Position numbers and translations under genes: made by a program. A stretch of 64,000 nt of DNA from Bacteroidota bacterium (lineage in GTDB: Bacteria; Bacteroidota; Bacteroidia; B-17B0; Aurantibacillaceae). Where the stretch lies: contig JADBXZ010000012.1 in assembly GCA_020403265.1 (NCBI GenBank), positions 186,001 to 250,000 on the forward strand. The letters run 5' to 3'. Position 1 is the first letter of the stretch. Each line of letters opens with the position of its first letter. Below are positions 1-8,882 of this stretch, piece after piece. The notes under the pieces are model-generated. The model was not told the origin of the DNA, did not search any database, and saw only the letters and a list, made by a program, of their open reading frames with translations.

Positions 1-743
1 GTTATGCGATGGAAGCATGCGCTGAAATGAAAAAGGAATTTGTAGTGCTTGATAGACCTAATCCAAATGGGTTTTATATAGACGGTCCGGTAATGGAAAA
101 TAAATACATGGGTTTTTTGGGATTGCACAAGGTACCTGTTGTTTATGGGCTTACCATTGGGGAATACGCCATTATGGCAAATAAGGAAGGGTGGTTAAAA
201 AAGAAAATAAAATGCAAACTAAAAGTTATTCCACTTCTAAATTATAAAAGAACATGCAGCTATCAATTACCTGTGCCGCCATCTCCCAATTTGCCAACAA
301 TTCAATCTATTCTATTATATCCGTCTTTAGGTCTTTTTGAAGGCACCAAAGCAAGTGTAGGAAGAGGAACAGACTTACCTTTTCAGGTAGTTGGGATAAC
401 AAAACCAATTCAAGGGACTTATACATTTATGCCTACTGCCAGCTTGGTTAGTAATAATCCAAAACATAAAGGTTTAATTTGTTATGGCTTAAACTTGAGT
501 GAGAATGTTTATTTAAGTCAACATCCCAGTAAGATAGAAATTAAATGGTTAATACAATTGGCAGAGTTAGATGGTGGAAATGATTTTTTTGATAAAAATT
601 TTAATTACCATTGTGGAAACGACACCCTCGTAAAACAAATCTATTTAAAACAATCGGAAGTAGCGATAAGAAAAAGCTGGCAAAAATCAATTGATCAATA
701 TAAGAAAATTAGAAGTAAATATTTATTATATCCTGATTTTTAA
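1..743 (+). CDS. namZ: NamZ-type exo-beta-N-acetylmuramidase (DUF1343), 3' part
   Basis: This is the end of a gene that enters from outside the window. The frame is open to the first base, so the ATG at 9 is internal and about 247 residues remain. The visible part carries stretches typical of the DUF1343/NamZ family, such as LDRPNPNG followed by a GP, and YGLTIGEYA with EGWL shortly after. Family members remove terminal MurNAc from peptidoglycan fragments outside the cytoplasm, in cell-wall turnover or recycling. The stop lies two bases from the stop of the convergent HhH gene. The N-terminal catalytic half is not visible, so the assignment rests on the C-terminal motifs only. Confidence 0.8.
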   Translation, partial: YAMEACAEMKKEFVVLDRPNPNGFYIDGPVMENKYMGFLGLHKVPVVYGLTIGEYAIMANKEGWLKKKIKCKLKVIPLLNYKRTCSYQLPVPPSPNLPTIQSILLYPSLGLFEGTKASVGRGTDLPFQVVGITKPIQGTYTFMPTASLVSNNPKHKGLICYGLNLSENVYLSQHPSKIEIKWLIQLAELDGGNDFFDKNFNYHCGNDTLVKQIYLKQSEVAIRKSWQKSIDQYKKIRSKYLLYPDF

Positions 744-745
744 GT

Positions 746-1630
746 TTATTCAAAATCCAAATAAGGCAGCAACTTATTATATAATTCCTCATCTTTAAGA
801 ATATCCCTAACTAAATCTGTAGTAATTAAAGTTTTTCTTCTTTGATTAAAAATTTCCTTAGTGTGCTCGTAACTTAAATAAGGGTGGTTATTGATTGTTT
901 TAAAATCATCCTTGTTCACATTAATTTTTTCAATGCTGATTGGCTTAACTTCAATTTGATTCTCAATTTGGTTATACATCTCAGGTGTAAATCCATACAC
1001 CTCCATTAACTGCTTTTTGAAAATGAAGCCGCCTAACATAGCCCTGTATTTAAGTATGCGCTTCGCAAAGGATGGGCCAATCCCTTTCACGTCTAGTAAG
1101 GTTAAACTATCAGCACTGTTAATATCTATAACTATACCACCTTTTGATTTTGAAGAGATAGGAGTTTTATTCAGATTAGTTAAGTTTTGTGAAGTAGAAT
1201 TGAGAACAATGTATGCTTCTAACCTTTGATATAAATAATCATTAACGCCATATATTTTTTTGAGATCTTCTTTTTGTTTGAATACAAATCCTTTAGCCCG
1301 GAACTTTAAAAAAGTTTTCGCAGTTTTTTCTTTAAAACCAAGCTTTAATAATTGTTCATAATTAACAGTATTCGGGTTAAAGGCAAACAACTTGCCAAAC
1401 CCTACATTTTTATTAGAATAAGCGCCAAACTTCTGTTGTTGTTGAAAGTTACTATCTAAGTCTTCTTCAATTTCAGTAAGATTAGTTATTTCAATTTTAG
1501 CGGGATTTATGAAACGGTGTAAGTTAAGTCGTACTATAAACAATACAAAAATGATAGAAATTAAAGCGAGCAAGCCATTACGCTGCTGCCTATTAAATCC
1601 AAAATAACTATTAAAAAATTTACGCCACAC
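746..1630 (-). CDS. Membrane-anchored helix-hairpin-helix (ComEA-like) protein
   Basis: The protein has about 294 residues when read from GTG 1630. A longer TTG start at 1669 is possible but would run 50 bases into the permease gene. The GTG overlaps the permease stop and gives the usual beginning of this Bacteroidota family, a short basic FNRQQRNG stretch before one membrane segment (about residues 20-40). Two clear HhH units follow (around residues 95-155 and 170-230, the second with DVKGIGPSFAKRIL) and a weaker third. HhH units bind DNA backbones in ComEA and similar proteins. A role in DNA uptake or DNA binding at the membrane is possible but not shown. It is translationally coupled to the permease. 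Confidence 0.75.
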   Translation of the reverse strand: MWRKFFNSYFGFNRQQRNGLLALISIIFVLFIVRLNLHRFINPAKIEITNLTEIEEDLDSNFQQQQKFGAYSNKNVGFGKLFAFNPNTVNYEQLLKLGFKEKTAKTFLKFRAKGFVFKQKEDLKKIYGVNDYLYQRLEAYIVLNSTSQNLTNLNKTPISSKSKGGIVIDINSADSLTLLDVKGIGPSFAKRILKYRAMLGGFIFKKQLMEVYGFTPEMYNQIENQIEVKPISIEKINVNKDDFKTINNHPYLSYEHTKEIFNQRRKTLITTDLVRDILKDEELYNKLLPYLDFE

Positions 1631-3074
1631 TATTTTTACGTTTAAACCAATAGTAAACAGGTATGCCAAAAAATATAATCACCAAACCTATTCCGCAATT
1701 TAATGTTTTAAACCAAAGTAAATCAATGCAAATCAGCGAAGTTAATATGATGTAAGCTGATGGTAATATCGGGTATCCAAAAGCTTTATACGGGCGTTTT
1801 AAGTTCGGTTGCTTTCTTCTTAAAACGAATAAAGCCATGATGGTAATAATATAAAAAATTAAGGAAGAAAAAGTGCAATAATCTAATAAACTGCCATATG
1901 AGCCACTCAAACAAAGTATAGATGCCCAAACACATTGCAGCTTTAGTGCATTAATTGGAACTTGATTAGTATTTTGTTTTTGGCATGTTTTAAAAAATAA
2001 TTGATGGTTGGCCATGCTTTCAAATAAACGAGCACCAGCTAATATTAAACCATTATTACAACCAAAGGTTGATATCATTATTAAGGCAGCTAAAATATAC
2101 TTAGCCGTATTACCAAATACAACCGAGAGTGCAGCAGTTGCAACTCTGTCTTTATCTGCAAAAGCAATCCCTTGCCCTATTGCAGTAGTTGCGCTGGCAT
2201 CACCCTCAATTGGCAATAAACATAAATAAGCGAAATTGGCAAGAATATAAATAACAGTTACAATTAAAACACCAAAAAACAATCCAAGTGGCAAATTTCT
2301 TTCCGGATTTTTAATGTCTCCGGCTATAAATGTCACATTATTCCAAGCATCGCTGCTAAATAATGATCCTATCATCGCTACACCAACTGCGGCAAACAAG
2401 GTCAAACCAGAAAGGTTTTCTTTTGTCCATAAGGATGTGCTATTGGCTTGTTTGATTTCTTTCCATTGAAACCCTGACCATAAGTTAGATAGATTTGTTG
2501 AAAGTACGTCGCTTTTAAATGCAAAAACTAACCCAATTATGATTAATCCAAATAAAGCTATCAGCTTGGTTACGGTAAAAACAGACTGAATAAATTTTCC
2601 TTTACTAATTCCAAGGCTATTGGTGTATGTTAGTAATATAATAGTTGAAACAGCAAGTAATTGTGATGAGGTGATTTTAAGAAAGCCTAAATTAATAAGT
2701 ACATTTCCCTCTTCAAAAAAAGAAAAATATACCCCCGTAAATTTGGCGAAAGCCATTGCAACAGCAGCAATAACACCGGTTTGAATCACCATAAAAACAG
2801 TCCAACCATACAAGAAAGCAATAAACTCACCGAAAGCCTCCTTAATATAAATAAACTGTCCTCCGGCTTTAGGCATCATGGCAGCTAATTCACCATAACT
2901 TAATGCAGCAAATAAGGTTACAACTCCACTTAATAGCCAAACCATCATTAACCATCCGGATGAGCCAACCGTTCTCGCAATATCTGCACCAACAATAAAT
3001 ACACCTGAGCCAATCATGCTCCCTGAAACCAACATAATGGTGTGAAACAAATTAAAGCTAGGTTTTTGATTCAT
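1620..3074 (-). CDS. APC-superfamily amino acid permease
   Basis: This 484-residue, highly hydrophobic protein has about 12 predicted membrane helices. It begins with the APC signature GSMIGSGVFIVGADIA in the first helix and has a conserved acidic segment, YGELAAMMPKAGG, in helix 2-3. APC carriers import or exchange amino acids by proton symport or antiport in the inner membrane. The closest general resemblance is to the LAT/SteT-like branch of exchangers, but the substrate cannot be read from sequence. The ATG at 3074 precedes the first helix directly. The last codons overlap the start of the HhH gene downstream, which suggests one transcript. Confidence 0.85.
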   Translation of the reverse strand: MNQKPSFNLFHTIMLVSGSMIGSGVFIVGADIARTVGSSGWLMMVWLLSGVVTLFAALSYGELAAMMPKAGGQFIYIKEAFGEFIAFLYGWTVFMVIQTGVIAAVAMAFAKFTGVYFSFFEEGNVLINLGFLKITSSQLLAVSTIILLTYTNSLGISKGKFIQSVFTVTKLIALFGLIIIGLVFAFKSDVLSTNLSNLWSGFQWKEIKQANSTSLWTKENLSGLTLFAAVGVAMIGSLFSSDAWNNVTFIAGDIKNPERNLPLGLFFGVLIVTVIYILANFAYLCLLPIEGDASATTAIGQGIAFADKDRVATAALSVVFGNTAKYILAALIMISTFGCNNGLILAGARLFESMANHQLFFKTCQKQNTNQVPINALKLQCVWASILCLSGSYGSLLDYCTFSSLIFYIITIMALFVLRRKQPNLKRPYKAFGYPILPSAYIILTSLICIDLLWFKTLNCGIGLVIIFFGIPVYYWFKRKNSVA

Positions 3075-3244
3075 GAATTGAATTTATGTATTGTAGATAA
3101 AAATACTAACTAAATTTTATTTTCAATAATAAATCTTAAGGTTACCTTTTTTTTGTCTTGGTATCAATTAATAAATCAATTGCCATGAAAAACTTTACTA
3201 ATGGTTTTGGTTCACCTAGGTTGTGGGCCAAATCTGGACATTCC

Positions 3245-4168
3245 ATGCCTCTAAAATATTTTACATTTATTTTATTGTTTGGTGCTTGCGGGCATACCTA
3301 CCAAGAAAAAAACAATAGTGAAGAAAATGCAGTACAGAAAAGTAAAACGACTCTCTTCGCAGATTCTCTTTCTACTTTTGAGACTAAGCCTATTACAGAT
3401 ACAATTAATGGGATCGGTTATAATTTTATTAAGAAAGCCACTCTAAAATGTAAAGTCAATCATGTACTAAAAACAACGGAGAGAATAGAAGACATTATTA
3501 CCTTAAATGGTGGTTATGTAACATTTAACGATTACAATTCAGACAATTGTTACACGTCAGAAATAAGGCATCAAAGAGACAGTTTATTAAAAATAACTCA
3601 CTATACCCCCCAATGCACTCTAAGTGCAAGAGTTCCGACTAAACTTTTAGATAGTGTAATAAGAAAAATTGTAGCCTTAGCAGAATACATTGATACCAAA
3701 AAATTAAGTGCAGATAACGTTAGGTTAAAATTAATGGCGAATCAACTATTCGTTAAGCGAAAGCTGACTACAATAAAACAAACTCAAATTGCCGAAAAAT
3801 CAATTGCCACAAGATTTAAAGACAAAGAACGGGCGATAAATAGCGAATCAGAGAACCGAAGTCTTGCCGATGAAAGACAACTAAACAACCTTGAATTAAT
3901 TGATCAGGTTAACTATAGTGAAATAAACTTAATGCTTTACCAGGATATGGCCTTGTATACAAAAACAATTGCAAAACCTGACATAATCAAACCATACCAA
4001 ACCCCTTTTTTGAACAGGCTTGGCGATGGCATCCTAAACGGTTTAAAAATACTTAGTGAAATTATTATTGCATTGATTAATTGTTGGGGTATTATTGCTT
4101 TATGTGTTGCTTTGTACTTTGGTATAAAGTATTTTTACCAACGTTCTACCAAAAAAGTATTGCATTAA
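3245..4168 (+). CDS. DUF4349 lipoprotein
   Basis: A start at ATG 3245 gives a compact lipoprotein signal ending in LLFGAC-G. The frame is open further upstream (ATG 3185, TTG 3158), but those starts would put about 20-30 unneeded residues before the signal. The mature part has a DUF4349-type core: KATLKCKVNHVLKTTERIEDIITLNGGYV near the front, then a long helical segment rich in K, R and E. A C-terminal membrane helix follows (about the last 40 residues), with a short basic tail. The function of DUF4349 is unknown. The gene is transcribed alone and faces the alpha/beta hydrolase gene across a stem-loop. Confidence 0.7.
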   Translation: MPLKYFTFILLFGACGHTYQEKNNSEENAVQKSKTTLFADSLSTFETKPITDTINGIGYNFIKKATLKCKVNHVLKTTERIEDIITLNGGYVTFNDYNSDNCYTSEIRHQRDSLLKITHYTPQCTLSARVPTKLLDSVIRKIVALAEYIDTKKLSADNVRLKLMANQLFVKRKLTTIKQTQIAEKSIATRFKDKERAINSESENRSLADERQLNNLELIDQVNYSEINLMLYQDMALYTKTIAKPDIIKPYQTPFLNRLGDGILNGLKILSEIIIALINCWGIIALCVALYFGIKYFYQRSTKKVLH

Positions 4169-4188
4169 TAGTATTAATAATTGAATGT

Positions 4189-4232
4189 GCGCTATTAATT
4201 TTGGACAAGTTTTTGATCCAAATTAATAGCGC
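4189..4232. terminator. Long stem-loop between convergent genes
   Basis: The arm at 4189-4205 (GCGCTATTAATTTTGGA) is complementary to 4217-4232 with a single unpaired A, which leaves an 11-base loop. It sits between the DUF4349 gene and the oppositely oriented hydrolase gene and overlaps the last codons of the latter. There is no run of T on either strand, so it may work as a bidirectional terminator or an RNA 3'-end stabiliser. The pairing is plain in the sequence; the role is inferred from position. Confidence 0.6.
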
Positions 4233-5074
4233 TTCAATAGAAGTGATCTAATAAGTTCCGGTTTTTCGTAGGTTACCAGGTGTCCGGCATCTTTAATCAT
4301 TAGAAGTGTGGTATCACAATTGATTAAATGCTTTTTAGCGTAACTAAAATTAGACGTGTCGGCGATTCTATCTGCTGCACCGGTAACCACAGTTGTGGGA
4401 ACATATAAACGCTCCCATTCCTTTTCAAACTCTGTCATTTCCTTTGCATGCGCATACTTTTCTTCTGTAGCTACATTTAACATTTTAGGCAACATTAGTT
4501 GAATTAGTTTACGCTTTCCTAATTTACTGAACCAATAGAACTTTTCTTTAGTTGGATCAATAACAGGCGACACCATTACCAGATGATTAACCTCATCAAA
4601 ATAATTAATACAAATTTTTGCGCAAATAGGTGCGCCATAACTTCTACCCAAAAGCGTAACAGGTCGATGGTGTTTGTTTTCTTTTTTTATTACTTCATGA
4701 ATACATCTTGCTTGTAAAGCAGTATTCAATTCCTGTTTGCCATAATTTGATTTTCCATAACCTACGCGGTCAACAGCAATAATATTAAACTTTTGTTGCA
4801 GGAGTGAGTCATCCATTAAATTTAAAAACCCATACCAAGCCCCAGGCGCACCATGAACAAAAATTAAATACGGCAAGGTATCGTGAATAATGATTTTGGC
4901 ATAATGAATTTTATAATCTAAAAAACTGTGTGTTTCAAATACCGGACATACCACCCTGGACTTATAGTGCTCATTGATTTCTTTGTCAGTATATATATAC
5001 TTGTTAAGTACGAAACACTTTGAGAATAAAATCAAACAAAGCGCCTTTATTAATATAATTACGAAATAGCGCAT
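4223..5074 (-). CDS. Alpha/beta-fold hydrolase
   Basis: This 283-residue protein starts with a hydrophobic segment (about residues 4-20) that could be a signal or anchor. The alpha/beta hydrolase landmarks are in order: oxyanion-hole HGAPG at 74-78, DRVGYGKS around 102-109, nucleophile elbow GRSYG with Ser145, probable acid Asp235 in GAADR, and His265 in DAGHLV. These support an active serine hydrolase of the proline-iminopeptidase/haloalkane-dehalogenase-like group, but the substrate is unknown. The gene starts four bases after the amidohydrolase gene, so the two are probably co-transcribed. Confidence 0.8.
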   Translation of the reverse strand: MRYFVIILIKALCLILFSKCFVLNKYIYTDKEINEHYKSRVVCPVFETHSFLDYKIHYAKIIIHDTLPYLIFVHGAPGAWYGFLNLMDDSLLQQKFNIIAVDRVGYGKSNYGKQELNTALQARCIHEVIKKENKHHRPVTLLGRSYGAPICAKICINYFDEVNHLVMVSPVIDPTKEKFYWFSKLGKRKLIQLMLPKMLNVATEEKYAHAKEMTEFEKEWERLYVPTTVVTGAADRIADTSNFSYAKKHLINCDTTLLMIKDAGHLVTYEKPELIRSLLLKRY

Positions 5075-5078
5075 GTGT

Positions 5079-6218
5079 TTATGCTAACTTAGATTTAAAT
5101 CTGAGTTTGTTATCAGAATAATCCAACAAATTTAAACAAGACAACTCTCCGTATAGGGTTCCGAATTTTTCATTTAGTTGCAATGCTTTTGCGCCATTGT
5201 ATGTAGCAGCTTGTAGAAGTTGTTCCAACGTAAAAACACTACTGGCATTTAAAATCGTGTTTATTTCGCTGCAAACATCCAAGGCTCCATTACTGGCTAA
5301 ACTATCAGTGCCAATACATATCTTATCTACCTGGTCTTTAAACAAGCTATAATCCGGCAGTTTATTTTCAATATAAAGGTTCGCATTTGGGCAAAAGCAC
5401 CAGTAAAAACTCTTTCCAACTAGTTCAAGATCTTTTTTGCTTGTAAAGGTGTTATGCACTAAAATGTTTTGTTTTGAATTAAAGCGATTGTAATAATTAG
5501 CCAAACTAGTTGATTTTGGTGCAATGAAAAAATCAATCGGAATTTTCAAAAAAGAATACAAATCATTGATTTGACTTTTATTCCCCATAAAAAAATGTGC
5601 TTCTTCTTCGCTCTCCTGATTATGGATGGAACTAACTGCTCTACCATTTTTTTGTTCAACTAAGTCTATTAATTCATTGGAAGTACTGTACGGAGCATGT
5701 GGGGCTAAACTTGCACTTAACCCTACATCGTCAAATTCCCCCTTAAGTATCAAGCCATTTTCTACTATCTTGTCTTTATTATTCGGATTAAGGCCTATCA
5801 ATTCAATAAAACTATGATAATAAATTTTGCTCTTGACCTTATGTCCAATGCTTAAACTGGTATTACATATATCGCCAACTGCTACAATTCCATTTGAAAT
5901 CATATCTCTATCTGCCATCATTGCCGCATCCTTTATCACGCTTTCTGTATAATTTGAACGATTCGATACAATTAAACGAGCAAATTCAACTAATCCAGTA
6001 TGCTGCGGTATTACATTTTTCAGATGGCTTAACTCGGTGTGGCAATGAGCATTTATGAAACCAGGGGCTATAATGCCATCCAAGTATTCAATCTTATCGG
6101 ATGGAACATTCGTTTCGTCAACAATGTCTGTCACTTCATTGTTACTAACAACTAAAACGCTCCCCTTTTTAAGGAAGCTAGTTTTTTCAAATAATGCTAT
6201 GGCAGATAAAAAACGCAA
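5079..6218 (-). CDS. Metal-dependent amidohydrolase (chlorohydrolase/SAH deaminase-like)
   Basis: The protein has 379 residues and starts at TTG; there is no ATG before residue 93, and the beginning RFLSA is usual for the family. Metal-site motifs are present: HCH at His58 and His60 in PGFINAHCH, PHAPYSTS near 173-180, His199 in SSIHNQESEEEAH, His255 in LVHNT and Asp305 in GTDSLASN. This set fits the ATZ/TRZ-like branch that contains S-adenosylhomocysteine, 5'-methylthioadenosine and aminofutalosine deaminases. I cannot choose among these substrates. It shares a transcript with the downstream alpha/beta hydrolase and is divergent from rlmN. Confidence 0.75.
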   Translation of the reverse strand: MRFLSAIALFEKTSFLKKGSVLVVSNNEVTDIVDETNVPSDKIEYLDGIIAPGFINAHCHTELSHLKNVIPQHTGLVEFARLIVSNRSNYTESVIKDAAMMADRDMISNGIVAVGDICNTSLSIGHKVKSKIYYHSFIELIGLNPNNKDKIVENGLILKGEFDDVGLSASLAPHAPYSTSNELIDLVEQKNGRAVSSIHNQESEEEAHFFMGNKSQINDLYSFLKIPIDFFIAPKSTSLANYYNRFNSKQNILVHNTFTSKKDLELVGKSFYWCFCPNANLYIENKLPDYSLFKDQVDKICIGTDSLASNGALDVCSEINTILNASSVFTLEQLLQAATYNGAKALQLNEKFGTLYGELSCLNLLDYSDNKLRFKSKLA

Positions 6219-6294
6219 AACAAAGTATTCAAAATTAGTGTTTTAAAGCGAATTATTCTGGACTACTTTGCGTTTGTTTTGGTAAATTTGATGC

Positions 6295-7362
6295 TTGAAT
6301 TTGACCACTAAAAAAGATATTCGATCCTTAACCTTGCAAGATTTAAAATCCCTGCTGGTGGAATTAAATCAACCTGCTTTTAGGGCCCAGCAAATCTATG
6401 ATTGGTTATGGTCTAAACGAGCCACTTCTTTTGAAGAGATGAGCAATCTATCAAAAGAATTGAGGCAATATTTAGAGTCTCAGTATGTTTTTAATCCGGT
6501 TACGGTTTCTGAAACACAATTAAGTAAAGATGGCACGGTTAAATGTGCCATGAAACTTTTTGATAATTATGTTGTTGAGAGTGTTTTAATTCCAAAAGAA
6601 AAAAGAATGACTGCTTGCATAAGTAGTCAGGTTGGCTGCAGCTTAACCTGTAAATTTTGTGCGACAGGTAAATTAAAACGTATGCGAAACTTGAATGCTG
6701 ACGAAATTTTTGATCAGGTGGTTTTGGTTAATGAAATAGCGCGTGAACATCACCAATTACCACTTTCAAATATAGTTTTTATGGGGATGGGCGAACCATT
6801 GTTGAATTACAAAGAGGTACTTGACTCAATTGAGAAAATTACATCTCCAAGCGGACTAGGCATGTCTCCTAAACGAATAACAGTTAGCACGGCAGGTGTG
6901 GCTAAAATGATTCAAAAACTAGGAGATGATAAAGTCAAATTTAACTTAGCTTTAAGTCTTCACGCCGCCAATGATAAAAAACGTAATGAAATTATGCCTA
7001 TCAATGAAACAAATAATCTGGATGCTTTGGCAGAGTCGATTGCATACTTTTATGAAAAAACCGGCACACGAACCACCTTTGAATACATTGTTTTTAAAGA
7101 CTTTAATGATAGCTTAGAAGACGCGGCAGAACTTGCGGCTTATTGCAAAAAAGTAAAGAGTAAGGTTAACATTATTGAATATAATCCTATTGACGAAGGC
7201 GAATTTAAACAAACCACTAGTACAAAATTAAAAGCATTTACTGATTATTTAACAAACAATGGTATAATTTGTAATGTTCGTAAAAGCAGAGGGAAAGATA
7301 TTGATGCTGCCTGCGGGCAGTTGGCAAACAAAAACAAATTAGCACAACTAAATTTAAAATAG
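6295..7362 (+). CDS. rlmN: Dual-specificity RNA methyltransferase RlmN
   Basis: The 355-residue radical-SAM enzyme methylates C2 of A2503 in 23S rRNA and A37 in some tRNAs. The iron-sulfur cysteines are Cys115, Cys119 and Cys122 (CSLTCKFC). The catalytic pair is Cys108 in ACISSQVGC and Cys340 in DAACGQL. The substrate-binding GMGEPLLN and the late LHAAND segment are also intact. The start is TTG 6295; the nearby ATG at 6291 is out of frame and closes after six codons. A TAAATTTG box ends four bases before the TTG. The gene leads a three-gene run with the prenyl synthase and a lipoprotein. Confidence 0.95.
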   Translation: MNLTTKKDIRSLTLQDLKSLLVELNQPAFRAQQIYDWLWSKRATSFEEMSNLSKELRQYLESQYVFNPVTVSETQLSKDGTVKCAMKLFDNYVVESVLIPKEKRMTACISSQVGCSLTCKFCATGKLKRMRNLNADEIFDQVVLVNEIAREHHQLPLSNIVFMGMGEPLLNYKEVLDSIEKITSPSGLGMSPKRITVSTAGVAKMIQKLGDDKVKFNLALSLHAANDKKRNEIMPINETNNLDALAESIAYFYEKTGTRTTFEYIVFKDFNDSLEDAAELAAYCKKVKSKVNIIEYNPIDEGEFKQTTSTKLKAFTDYLTNNGIICNVRKSRGKDIDAACGQLANKNKLAQLNLK

Positions 7363-7378
7363 TAATTTAAAGCAAACA

Positions 7379-8356
7379 TTGAGTAAAGCAGTAGATAATA
7401 TTAAAGAACCGGTGTCTGAATACATGGCCGAATTTGAAAATAAATTCAAAGAGGCGATGAAAAGTACTGTGCCCTTGCTTGATAAAATTACTGCTTATAT
7501 TGTTAAACGAAAAGGTAAACAAATAAGGCCAATGTTTACTTTTTTGAGTGCTAAGTGTTATGGAGAAGTAAATGAAAGCACCTATCGTGCGGCTGCATTA
7601 ATAGAATTACTTCACACAGCAACCTTAGTACACGATGATGTTGTAGATGATAGTAATGAACGCAGAGGATTTTTTAGCGTTAACGCATTATGGAAAAATA
7701 AAATTGCGGTTCTGATTGGTGACTTCCTTTTATCAAAAGGGCTTTTGTTATCAATTGAAAACGAAGATTTTCATTTATTAAAAATTGTTACTAATGCCGT
7801 CAGAGAAATGAGTGAAGGCGAATTGCTTCAAATTGAAAAGGCGCGTAGATTGGATATTAGCGAAGAGGTTTACTTTGAAATTATCACTAAAAAAACAGCT
7901 ACACTTATTGCGGCCTGCTGTGCTGCCGGTGTTGCATCTGTTACCAAAAAACAAGAGTATATAGATACTGCCAAAGAATTTGGAACCCTTACTGGTATTG
8001 CATTTCAAATTAAAGATGATCTGTTTGACTTTGGCTCTGATGAAGGAATTGGTAAGCCAACGGGAATAGATATCAAGGAGAAAAAAATGACATTGCCATT
8101 AATCTATGCTTTAAATAATAGCTCATGGATTGAAAAACGCAAAATCATTAATTATATTAAAAATCATAACGAAGAAAGCGAAAAAGTTAAGGAAGTAATT
8201 GATTTTGTAATTAAAAAAGGAGGCGTTGAATACACAAAACAAGTAATGAATACCTATAAGGAAAGAGCGCTTGATGTCCTTAAAAAATTTCCTGATAGCG
8301 AAACCAAAAACAGCCTTGAACAATTATTAAAATATGCGATTGAACGTAAAAAATAA
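7379..8356 (+). CDS. ispB: Trans-polyprenyl diphosphate synthase (octaprenyl/nonaprenyl type)
   Basis: The 325-residue enzyme has both aspartate-rich motifs: the first, DDVVD at 86-90, lies before the RRG signature and the second, DDLFD at 212-216, comes after KDD. It condenses isopentenyl diphosphate with an allylic diphosphate to make the long side chain of the respiratory quinone (menaquinone in most Bacteroidota). The chain length cannot be read with certainty, so the ispB symbol is by similarity. The start is TTG, 16 bases after rlmN, with no earlier ATG in frame. The 3' end overlaps the next gene by 23 bases. Confidence 0.88.
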   Translation: MSKAVDNIKEPVSEYMAEFENKFKEAMKSTVPLLDKITAYIVKRKGKQIRPMFTFLSAKCYGEVNESTYRAAALIELLHTATLVHDDVVDDSNERRGFFSVNALWKNKIAVLIGDFLLSKGLLLSIENEDFHLLKIVTNAVREMSEGELLQIEKARRLDISEEVYFEIITKKTATLIAACCAAGVASVTKKQEYIDTAKEFGTLTGIAFQIKDDLFDFGSDEGIGKPTGIDIKEKKMTLPLIYALNNSSWIEKRKIINYIKNHNEESEKVKEVIDFVIKKGGVEYTKQVMNTYKERALDVLKKFPDSETKNSLEQLLKYAIERKK

Positions 8357-8831
8357 ATTAATTGCAGCATGTGTTCTTTTGGCTGCTTGCCAAACAGAGA
8401 GTGCAAAAGACAAGCCATTGTCAAATGCTGAAAAAGCCAGAATTGATTCTGTTTCTAAAGCAAATCAAAAAAGAGTTGTCGACTCCTTAAAAAAATTAAA
8501 TCCCTTATTAATATTACCGCCTGACTCAGAGTATACCGGTGATTACGAAGACCGATACAGAAATGGTATTGTAAAATTTAAAGGGCAGTATCGGTTTGGT
8601 CAACGACATGGCATGTGGCTAAGTTTTTTTGATAATGGGCTTAAATGGAGTGAGCTAGAATATGACAAAGGTAATCGAAATGGCTTAAACATTGTTTATT
8701 ACACCAATGGTAAAACCCGTTATAAAGGTTTCTATAAAAATGATTTAAGAGACAGCGTCTGGCAATTTTTTGACACTACTGGCACACTTATTCAGACCAT
8801 AAAATATAATAAGGATAAAGAAATAAAGTAA
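8334..8831 (+). CDS. Lipoprotein with MORN/YwqK-type repeats
   Basis: The 165-residue product begins with a lipoprotein signal (LIAACVLLAAC, lipobox Cys about residue 19), followed by a charged linker. Its second half has YwqK/MORN-like repeats of the form NGxxKxxGxYxxGxxHGxWxxFFDNG, seen around residues 82-150. Such repeats form beta-hairpin stacks and are very common in Bacteroidota lipoproteins. Many are labelled antitoxin-like, but no toxin gene is next to this one. It overlaps the end of the prenyl synthase gene, so it is the last gene of the rlmN run. Its function is unknown. Confidence 0.75.
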   Translation: MRLNVKNKLIAACVLLAACQTESAKDKPLSNAEKARIDSVSKANQKRVVDSLKKLNPLLILPPDSEYTGDYEDRYRNGIVKFKGQYRFGQRHGMWLSFFDNGLKWSELEYDKGNRNGLNIVYYTNGKTRYKGFYKNDLRDSVWQFFDTTGTLIQTIKYNKDKEIK

Positions 8832-8882
8832 CTGTTTATACTCTCTTATTCAGCATTTGTTGTAAAAACATCACTATTTTGC

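Noticed and set aside
8334-8831. Possible toxin-antitoxin locus, because YwqK-type repeat proteins are often labelled antitoxins.
   Set aside because: No toxin-like small gene is adjacent, and the protein is a lipoprotein at the end of the rlmN transcript.
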